6,515 nt of DNA, from assembly GCA_014799985.1 (NCBI GenBank), contig JAAVGZ010000071.1:1-6515 (forward strand). The letters run 5' to 3'. The notes under the pieces are model-generated. The model was not told the origin of the DNA, ran no database searches, and worked only from the letters and a program-made list of their open reading frames with translations. This DNA comes from Helicobacter sp. GTDB lineage: Bacteria > Campylobacterota > Campylobacteria > Campylobacterales > Helicobacteraceae. Position numbers and translations under genes: made by a program. Of the stretch, positions 1-4,987 are shown piece after piece; position 1 is the stretch's first letter, and each line of letters opens with the position of its first letter.

Positions 1-3
1 TGA

Positions 4-39
4 GCTACGCTAGCTTGCGCGCGCTTTTTATTGGGGATT
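4..39 (+). repeat. Hairpin-plus-tail repeat, copy 1
   Basis: A small palindrome, GCTA-cgc-TAGC (4-14), is followed by a tail, ttgcgcgcgctttttattgg then ggatt, ending at 39. The segment 11-39 matches 132-160 almost base for base over 29 bases. A partial third tail, gcgtttttgttggggattct, follows at about 44-63. Function is unknown; it resembles a dispersed intergenic element. Confidence 0.6.
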
Positions 40-120
40 GTTTGCGTTTTTGTTGGGGATTCTGACATTGATGAGCAATGGAGAATCAAAAATAGCAGAA
101 TCCAAAGCGGCGCTGTGCTG

Positions 121-160
121 TGGCTTCGCCATAGCTTTGCGCGCGCTTTTTCTGGGGATT
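121..160 (+). repeat. Hairpin-plus-tail repeat, copy 2
   Basis: The palindrome TGGC-ttc-GCCA (121-131) is followed by the same tail as copy 1 (132-160), differing by only a few bases. The hairpin is unlike that of copy 1 although the tail is conserved, so the core seems to change independently of the tail. The two tails lie 121 bases apart in the same orientation. Confidence 0.6.
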
Positions 161-170
161 CTACCTTATT

Positions 171-203
171 CCCCCTCCCTTGCGGAGGGGGTAAGGGGGT
201 GGG
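171..203. repeat. G-rich palindromic repeat
   Basis: CCCCCTCC (171-178) and GGAGGGGG (184-191) are perfect inverted arms around a 5-base loop, followed by two further G runs (195-199 and 201-203). The pattern of a CCCTCC...GGAGGG hairpin followed by a G-rich tail is, from memory, like intergenic repeats seen in several bacterial groups. It is followed on the plus strand by mixed sequence and not by a T run, so it is not a standard terminator. Confidence 0.55.
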
Positions 204-204
204 T

Positions 205-234
205 TGTCATGTTGAGGCGAAGCCGAAACATCTC
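205..234 (+). repeat. Palindromic repeat unit A (inverted partner of unit B)
   Basis: The unit reads TGTCAT-gt-TGA, then the core hairpin GGC-gaa-GCC (216-224), then GAA-ac-ATCTC. The same outer sequence occurs in reverse orientation at 251-286 around a different core. This looks like a REP-type dispersed element; no coding or promoter function is visible. Confidence 0.65.
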
Positions 235-250
235 AAAATCTTCACAACAC

Positions 251-286
251 GAGATTCTTCACCTGCAAAGCAGGTTCAGAATGACA
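251..286 (-). repeat. Palindromic repeat unit B (inverted partner of unit A)
   Basis: Read on the minus strand the unit is TGTCAT-tc-TGA, core hairpin ACCTGC-ttt-GCAGGT (275-261), then GAA-ga-ATCTC. Outer segments match unit A, including TGTCAT, TGA, GAA and ATCTC at matching places, while the core palindrome is longer and unrelated. Units A and B are separated by 16 bases, so together they could fold into a larger cruciform or hairpin. Confidence 0.65.
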
Positions 287-324
287 TTGTGTCGTTGCGA
301 GTGAGCAACGCGAGCGTGGCAATC
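287..324 (+). repeat. Palindromic repeat unit C
   Basis: The unit begins ttgtgtcgttgcga and ends acgcgagcgtggcaatc, with an internal hairpin GTTGC-gagtga-GCAAC (294-309). It recalls the widely dispersed GTCATTGCGAG...GCAATC type of intergenic repeat, which I know from memory only. An inverted, shorter copy lies at 369-399. Confidence 0.6.
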
Positions 325-368
325 AACGAGCAAAGAATCCTAGAATCATGCAAGATTCCATGCCATTA

Positions 369-399
369 GGTTGCAACGCTCACGTTCGCAATGACACAA
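369..399 (-). repeat. Palindromic repeat unit C, inverted copy with a 7-base deletion
   Basis: Read on the minus strand it begins ttgtgtcattgcga (13 of 14 bases as in the 287-324 copy) and ends acgtgagcgttgcaacc (14 of 17 matching). It lacks the segment gtgagca that forms half of the internal hairpin in the first copy. The two copies face each other across about 44 bases and can pair. Confidence 0.6.
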
Positions 400-405
400 G
401 AACAC

Positions 406-433
406 GTCCCTGCGGGCAAGCCCTCGCAAGGAC
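406..433 (-). repeat. Hairpin after the chemoreceptor gene; repeat unit, possibly a weak terminator
   Basis: GTCC (406-409) pairs with GGAC (430-433), TGCG (411-414) with CGCA (425-428), and GG (415-416) with CC (422-423), with one mismatch and one bulged base. On the minus strand it starts gtccttgcgag and continues with a GGC-tt-GCC core, so it also belongs to the TTGCGAG-type repeats. It sits 16 bases after the chemoreceptor stop. The following minus-strand bases (gtgttcttgtg) are only mildly T-rich, so a terminator role is weak. Confidence 0.4.
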
Positions 434-449
434 ATCTCAAAGCGTTTGC

Positions 450-2450
450 CTATATCTTAAACGCCGCAAGCAGCTTATGCAGCTCGTGCGCTTGGTTGTT
501 GAGCAGCGCCGATGTCTGTTTCATCTTGTCGTTCGTGCTGATGAGCTCGGCGACACACTCGGCAATCTTCGTGCCGTTCTCCAAGATTCCCGATGCCTTG
601 TTGTTCACCAGCTGCGCGCCCTCGAGCGTCTCGACAGACTTTTGCGCCGCAACATGAATCGCCGCAACGAGATTGTCGATGTCCTCCTCCATATAGTTCG
701 AGCGCTCAATCAGCGAATGCGTGGAATCGAGGCTCTGCTTCATGCTCGCGCTAATGGCGGCAATGGTCTGCAAGACATTCTTGATAATCGCCGTGGTCTG
801 CGTAACCGATTGTTGCGTGCGCTCGGCGAGGTTGCGCACCTCGTCAGCCACGACAGCAAACCCACGCCCATGCTCGCCCGCGCGCGCCGCCTCAATCGCG
901 GCATTCAGCGCGAGCAGGTTCGTCTGGTCGGCGATGTCGGTAATCACCGTGAGCACATTCTGAATATCCTGCGCCTCTTGCGAGAGCGAGGCAACCTTGT
1001 TCGCGTTCTCCTCCTCTTGCTCGCCGTTTTTCTGCACCTGCTCGTTGATTTCGTTGATAATCTCGCGCGTGTGCTGCACGTTTTGCAACACGGTCTCGAG
1101 CTCGGCATTGGTCGCCTGCGACATCGCGATGTTCTTGTCGATAATCGTGCGGCTCTCTGTCCCAAGCCCCGTGTTGCTGCTGCTCACACTCTCAATCTCG
1201 GCGCTGATTCCATCGAGCTGCGCGGAAACAGAGGCGAGCGAATCAGAGACCTGCAATGTCTGCCCATTTTGGCTCACCACGACCACGAAGGTGTCGCGGA
1301 TATACTGAATGAATGTGTCAATCGAATGCGCCATGTTGCTAAATTCATCGCTGCCTTTGATGTTGAGCTTGGTGCTAAGGCTCTTTTCGCTCATAATGTG
1401 CCCAAGCGTCTTGTTGACTTTTTGCATGCGCGAAATGATGCTGTAAATCACCGAAAAGGCGAGCGTGAAGGTCAGGGCGAGCAGCACGATTTCGATGATG
1501 ATGAGAATCAAAAAATACGAGTATTGCGAGCCAATCTCGTCTTCGACACTTGCGTTGAGATGCGTGGCAATCGTGTCCTCGACGTCTTTGAGCAAGTCAA
1601 TCTTGGTCGTAATCGCGTCCCACCAGCTCTCGGCGGCAACGCCATAATCGCCCAGCGCATGCCGCGCAATCACGGCTTCGCGAATCTGCAACACCTTCTC
1701 GAACGTGGGGTGCTTCGCGACCTCTTGATAGTTTTGCACCATTGCAGGCGGGCTAAAGGTTTGAAACAAGAATTGATAGACGCCCTGCTCGGCGATGAGC
1801 CCGATGAAGCGGTTATAGACGCTAATCACGGCGGGCGTGTTCGCCGAAATCATCGTGTTGCCCATCGCCCTCTCTTGCCCCGCGCTCTCTTTGGCATAGA
1901 GAAAATTGACATAGCCCAGTGTCTCGCGGCTTAGCTCGGCGTTGCGAATGAGCTCGATAGAGCTTAGGACATTGCCAAGAAGCCCCGCGATGGTTTTGGT
2001 GAAATAGCCCGTGGTAACAGCGCCTAGATTCTCGCCGGTTTTGAGCGAGTTGTCGGCATTGCTGCGGATTGTCGTAATCTTTTGCACAGCCTCAAAGCCA
2101 GAATCGACAAGCTTGCGATACTCGGGCGCAATCTCGATTTGCGCAAGCACAGACTTCAGCGCCTCAATCTGTTCGTCCGTGTTCTTACGCTGATTGGGTA
2201 AATCGTTTGCAAATTTTTTGCCACGACTTGCGAGATAGCCCGCCGTCATGCCGCGCTCTTTTTGCAGCTCATGCACGAGCCGCGAAACCTGATTGGACAC
2301 GGCGAGTTCCCTATGCAGCTCGCCTGTATCGCTCCAAGCCACAAACGCGCCATACGACTCGGACGTCATGAAATAGAGCAATACAATACTTGGCATGAGC
2401 ACCAAAAACATGATTTTGAATTTGAGCGATATTTTCCCTAGCAAATGCAT
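450..2450 (-). CDS. Methyl-accepting chemotaxis protein with NIT sensor domain
   Basis: A 666-residue transmembrane chemoreceptor that would signal to CheW/CheA at the inner membrane. Visible layout: first membrane segment about 13-28; periplasmic region about 30-310 that begins with a NIT (nitrate/nitrite-sensing family) signature, with LVHELQKERGMTAGYLASRG at 58-77 and QRKNTDEQIEAL at 87-98; second membrane segment about 312-338; HAMP about 339-392; coiled-coil signalling domain about 400-660. The hairpin tip DQTNLLALNAAIEAARAGE (508-526) and FAVVADEVRNLAERT (531-545) are the classic receptor core. The C-terminus ends AAFKI with no CheR/CheB-docking pentapeptide. The start is fixed by a strong GGAGGT four bases upstream of ATG. 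Ligand is not proven: NIT domains bind nitrate or nitrite in only a few studied cases. A very long antisense frame over this gene is a composition artefact. Confidence 0.95.
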   Translation of the reverse strand: MHLLGKISLKFKIMFLVLMPSIVLLYFMTSESYGAFVAWSDTGELHRELAVSNQVSRLVHELQKERGMTAGYLASRGKKFANDLPNQRKNTDEQIEALKSVLAQIEIAPEYRKLVDSGFEAVQKITTIRSNADNSLKTGENLGAVTTGYFTKTIAGLLGNVLSSIELIRNAELSRETLGYVNFLYAKESAGQERAMGNTMISANTPAVISVYNRFIGLIAEQGVYQFLFQTFSPPAMVQNYQEVAKHPTFEKVLQIREAVIARHALGDYGVAAESWWDAITTKIDLLKDVEDTIATHLNASVEDEIGSQYSYFLILIIIEIVLLALTFTLAFSVIYSIISRMQKVNKTLGHIMSEKSLSTKLNIKGSDEFSNMAHSIDTFIQYIRDTFVVVVSQNGQTLQVSDSLASVSAQLDGISAEIESVSSSNTGLGTESRTIIDKNIAMSQATNAELETVLQNVQHTREIINEINEQVQKNGEQEEENANKVASLSQEAQDIQNVLTVITDIADQTNLLALNAAIEAARAGEHGRGFAVVADEVRNLAERTQQSVTQTTAIIKNVLQTIAAISASMKQSLDSTHSLIERSNYMEEDIDNLVAAIHVAAQKSVETLEGAQLVNNKASGILENGTKIAECVAELISTNDKMKQTSALLNNQAHELHKLLAAFKI

Positions 2451-2454
2451 GCCG

Positions 2455-2460
2455 ACCTCC
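2455..2460 (-). promoter_or_regulatory. Strong Shine-Dalgarno of the chemoreceptor gene
   Basis: GGAGGT lies four bases before the ATG at 2450. It is the best ribosome binding site in the window and sets the start immediately ahead of the membrane segment. It suggests efficient translation independent of the upstream genes. Confidence 0.75.
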
Positions 2461-2491
2461 CTACAAAATCCCCATTTAGTAGAAATGCGCT

Positions 2492-2500
2492 ATGCTATCA
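2492..2500 (-). promoter_or_regulatory. Possible extended -10 promoter for the chemoreceptor gene
   Basis: In the 84-base gap between the EAL gene and the chemoreceptor gene the minus strand holds TGATAGCAT, which fits an extended -10 (TGn plus TAnnnT) about 40 bases before the start codon. An A-rich stretch (taaaaat) lies just upstream. No convincing -35 is visible. No strong terminator hairpin after the EAL gene was found, so read-through from upstream is also possible. Confidence 0.3.
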
Positions 2501-2534
2501 TTTTTAGGCTTAAACCACCACAATGCCCATAGAA

Positions 2535-4040
2535 TCAGAGCTCGGGGGCAGGCTCGCCAAACAAGAATCCCTGCGAATAATCCACACCCAATTCACAGAC
2601 AATGCGATAGACTTTTTCGGAATGCACAAACTCGGCAATGCTCTTCGCGCCAATGCTCTTGGCGAATTTGGCAATCGAATCGACAATCTTGTAGCTCCGC
2701 TCGTCTGTGTCGATGTTGCGCACGAAGTTGCCATCAATCTTGATATACTCCGCCTTGAGGTCAATCAAGCGCCCAAAATTGGAATTTGCCGCGCCAAAAT
2801 CATCGATGGCAATCTTGAATCCCTTGCTGTGCAGCTCGCGAATGTGCTCCAAAACCTTGCCTTGTGAGGTGTTGATTCCCTCCAAAACCTCGAGCAGCAC
2901 GCGGTTTGTCGGAATCTCGTAACGTTCGCAACGATTCAGCAAATAGTTGATAATGCGCCTATCTTGCAGGCATTCTTCAGAGATGTTGATAGAAAACTCG
3001 AAATCGCAATCGCGAAAATCGGCGAAGCTCTTGTTTATCACAGCCATTGTAACATTGTTCACGAGCCCCGATTCACGCGCCGCATCGAGGAATGTCCCGG
3101 GCAAGATGACATTGCCCTGATTGTCAACGAGCCGCACGAGCGTTTCGTATTTCTCTATCGCGCCGCTCTCGTTGTTTAGAATCGGCTGATAATAGGGCAC
3201 AACGCGCCCGCCCTTGAGCGCCGCATGGACTTCTTTCATCCAATAAATCTTGTTTTGCTGCTGCGCGGCAAACTCCTCATCGCTTTGCTCGAGAATGTAA
3301 AATTTCGCGTTGTTGTGCGTGGCGAGCGCGAGCGCGTTGTATGCCTTTGGCGCGAGAAGCTCGCCCTTGCCCTGCACGATTCCCGTGATGAACTCGACAT
3401 CAATCTCGCGTTCGTCAATCTCGAATCCATGCTCGAGCCGCAGCATGTCGAGCGCGGCGATGAAGTCCTTTGCCGCCTCCATCTCGTTTTCGAGAAACAC
3501 AATCGCGAAACAATCCGAATCGGTCTGAAAAATGCGCGTTGCGCGCGGGCAGTAGCTCTCGAAAAAGTCGTTGATTTGGCGCAGCAAGAATTGCACAGAA
3601 TCGAGCGTTGAGATGAGCCGCGTGCGCGCAATGGTGGGGACATGCACGAGCGCCAAGACGAGCTCATCATGGCGCAAAACCTCGCCTAGCGCGAGCTCGC
3701 CCTTCTGCCCAAAGGCGATGCGGCAGAGATGTGTCAGAATCGTGGGCGCATGGTTGTTGCAGCAAATCATGCGTGCGCTGGGCGCGAGACTTGGCTTGTT
3801 TGTGGCGATGAGCAAGAAATAGGTGTCGGGGCGCAGGCTTGCAACGAGCGTCATGCAGTCGAGCAAGTCATCATCAACGGGCAGATTCCAAAACAGCACA
3901 ACATCGCTCGTGTGGCTCTCGTAATATTCCATCATCTCCTTGAGATTGTGCACCTGATGCGTGATACAAAATGTAAAAAACTCCTCGAATCGCGGCAAAT
4001 CCGCCTTGTCTGAAACATTCAGAATCTGTAATCTTTTCAT
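2535..4040 (-). CDS. EAL-domain protein, probable c-di-GMP phosphodiesterase, with degenerate N-terminal region
   Basis: A 501-residue soluble protein with no membrane segment. Residues about 268-501 form an EAL domain, the family that hydrolyses cyclic di-GMP to pGpG. Key positions seen: E299-T-L (in place of E-A-L) with R303, N352 in FSINIS, E384 and E387 in LLEVLE, D413-D414 in AIDDFG, K434 in YIKIDG, E470 in IAEF, and Q490 in SQGFLFG. So the metal- and substrate-binding residues appear present, but loop 6 reads DDFGAANSNF rather than DDFGTGYSS. Residues about 130-255 resemble a GGDEF fold without the GGDEF motif. Residues 1-125 may be a receiver-like domain with no phospho-acceptor (DVVLFWNLP at 46-54). 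The ATG directly follows the stop of the small exported-protein gene, with AGGGG six bases upstream (4051-4047). Catalytic activity is likely but not certain; a c-di-GMP-binding effector role is the alternative. Confidence 0.88.
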   Translation of the reverse strand: MKRLQILNVSDKADLPRFEEFFTFCITHQVHNLKEMMEYYESHTSDVVLFWNLPVDDDLLDCMTLVASLRPDTYFLLIATNKPSLAPSARMICCNNHAPTILTHLCRIAFGQKGELALGEVLRHDELVLALVHVPTIARTRLISTLDSVQFLLRQINDFFESYCPRATRIFQTDSDCFAIVFLENEMEAAKDFIAALDMLRLEHGFEIDEREIDVEFITGIVQGKGELLAPKAYNALALATHNNAKFYILEQSDEEFAAQQQNKIYWMKEVHAALKGGRVVPYYQPILNNESGAIEKYETLVRLVDNQGNVILPGTFLDAARESGLVNNVTMAVINKSFADFRDCDFEFSINISEECLQDRRIINYLLNRCERYEIPTNRVLLEVLEGINTSQGKVLEHIRELHSKGFKIAIDDFGAANSNFGRLIDLKAEYIKIDGNFVRNIDTDERSYKIVDSIAKFAKSIGAKSIAEFVHSEKVYRIVCELGVDYSQGFLFGEPAPEL

Positions 4041-4367
4041 CTACTGCCCCTGATACAGCATATTCCCCATCTGCTTTGTCGCCTCTTCAACCATTCTCTT
4101 CGCCGCGTTCAAGTCCTTGTCGTTGCTCGTTGTGCCCGGAAGCGGCTTTATCGAGCTCTGTGGCAGGCTCGGCGCTTGAATGTTGTCGGGAATCACGCCA
4201 TTTGGCATGCGCACAAAAAAGTCTTTATAGTTCAGCCCGCCCTGTTTGTAGCGGATATAGACCTCGCCCGTTTGGTTGTTGTACAGATAGGTATCGGTGC
4301 TATCGTTGAACATCACCCATTCAGCCCACAGCGCGCCCAGACAAAGGCAAAAGCAAGCCCACCTCAT
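4041..4367 (-). CDS. Small exported protein of unknown function
   Basis: A 108-residue protein I do not recognise. Residues 1-15 (MRWACFCLCLGALWA) look like a short Sec signal peptide with probable cleavage after ALWA. There are three cysteines inside it (5, 7, 9) but no proper lipobox, so a soluble periplasmic protein is more likely than a lipoprotein. The mature part has a beta-like stretch, YLYNNQTGEVYIRYKQGG (27-44), then a proline-rich linker (about 58-78) and a charged, probably helical C-terminus (about 83-104). Its ATG overlaps the hisG stop as ATGA, with no clear Shine-Dalgarno, pointing to translational coupling. Its stop TAG is followed directly by the ATG of the EAL gene. The tight packing and plausible signal peptide make it a real gene; function is unknown. 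Confidence 0.75.
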   Translation of the reverse strand: MRWACFCLCLGALWAEWVMFNDSTDTYLYNNQTGEVYIRYKQGGLNYKDFFVRMPNGVIPDNIQAPSLPQSSIKPLPGTTSNDKDLNAAKRMVEEATKQMGNMLYQGQ

Positions 4368-4987
4368 CGCGCTGTCTCAATCACGTTTTGCAGTTGTGCG
4401 CGCAGATTCAAAATCGCCTTGCGCTTGGCATAGAAGCTGTTTGGGTTCGCGACCAAATAGGCGCTCGATTGCAGAATCACGGCGTCAATCTTGAGCGCGT
4501 TTTCCTTGAGTGTGCTGCCCGTTTCGACAATATCGACAATCGCATCGCAGAGCCCAACGCTGGGCGCGAGCTCAATCGAGCCATAGAGTTTGATGAGCTC
4601 GACAGCAATGGCTTGCGAGGCAAAATAGCTCTTGGCGAGATTCACCATTTTTGTCGCGATTCGTAGCATAGGCTTGGTGTTGTCGAGCTCGATTCCAACA
4701 GGCGAAGCCACGACCACGCGGCAATGCCCAAAGCCCAAATCGAGTAGCCGCACGAGCTGGCTGCTCTGCTCTTCGAGCACATCGAGCCCGACAATGCCGA
4801 CATCTGCCGCTTGGTGCTGCACATACGCAGGAATGTCTTGGTTGCGCACGAGCAAGAACTGCAAATCGCCCGCATCGCACAAGAGCTTGCGCCCGCTAAA
4901 GGCGATTTTTGTCGCACAGATTTGCTCAAATATCGTGAGTGCGCGCTCGGCGATTCGCCCTTTTGGCAACGCAATACGTAGGTTCAT
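4364..4987 (-). CDS. hisG: ATP phosphoribosyltransferase, short form (HisG)
   Basis: Catalyses the first step of histidine synthesis in the cytoplasm, joining ATP and PRPP to give phosphoribosyl-ATP. The protein has 207 residues, the size of short-form HisG, and lacks the C-terminal histidine-binding domain of the roughly 300-residue long form. Motifs seen: ALPKGR (6-11), ADVGIVGLDVL (61-71), LGFGHCRVVVA (84-94), and the PRPP-binding signature from E139 to T159 with DAIVDIVETGSTL (148-160). Short HisG enzymes need the regulatory partner HisZ, and no hisZ is in the window. The ATG overlaps the coaX stop as ATGA, and the stop in turn overlaps the next start as ATGA, so it sits translationally coupled in the middle of the gene chain. 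An A7G6 tract just upstream probably gives its ribosome binding site. Confidence 0.95.
   Translation of the reverse strand: MNLRIALPKGRIAERALTIFEQICATKIAFSGRKLLCDAGDLQFLLVRNQDIPAYVQHQAADVGIVGLDVLEEQSSQLVRLLDLGFGHCRVVVASPVGIELDNTKPMLRIATKMVNLAKSYFASQAIAVELIKLYGSIELAPSVGLCDAIVDIVETGSTLKENALKIDAVILQSSAYLVANPNSFYAKRKAILNLRAQLQNVIETAR

Larger units (their letters stand above)
1..449. other. Gene-free region made of palindromic repeat modules
   Basis: No open frame here looks like a real gene: the short frames have no family resemblance, run through the repeats, and lack a convincing ribosome binding site. Almost the whole stretch can be assigned to short repeat units with hairpin cores, listed separately: tail repeats near 4-39 and 121-160, a G-rich hairpin at 171-203, an inverted pair at 205-234 and 251-286, another inverted pair at 287-324 and 369-399, and a hairpin at 406-433. 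It lies directly downstream of the chemoreceptor gene, so some of it would be transcribed as that gene's 3' untranslated region unless termination occurs at once. The left boundary is outside the window. Confidence 0.7.

Noticed and set aside
31..369. Short plus-strand frames in the first 370 bases as genes
   Set aside because: They read through palindromic repeats, which commonly give small spurious frames; no ribosome binding site or family resemblance.
205..433. A CRISPR array
   Set aside because: Repeat units are few, of different sequence, in both orientations and without regular spacers; they are better explained as palindromic intergenic elements.
406..433. A confident rho-independent terminator for the chemoreceptor gene
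   Set aside because: The stem has a mismatch and a bulge and is not followed by a proper T run on the minus strand; kept only as a weak possibility.
348..1934. A 528-codon open frame on the plus strand
   Set aside because: It runs antisense to the chemoreceptor gene, has an arginine- and leucine-rich composition typical of antisense reading of a GC-rich gene, starts inside the repeat region and shows no family motif.
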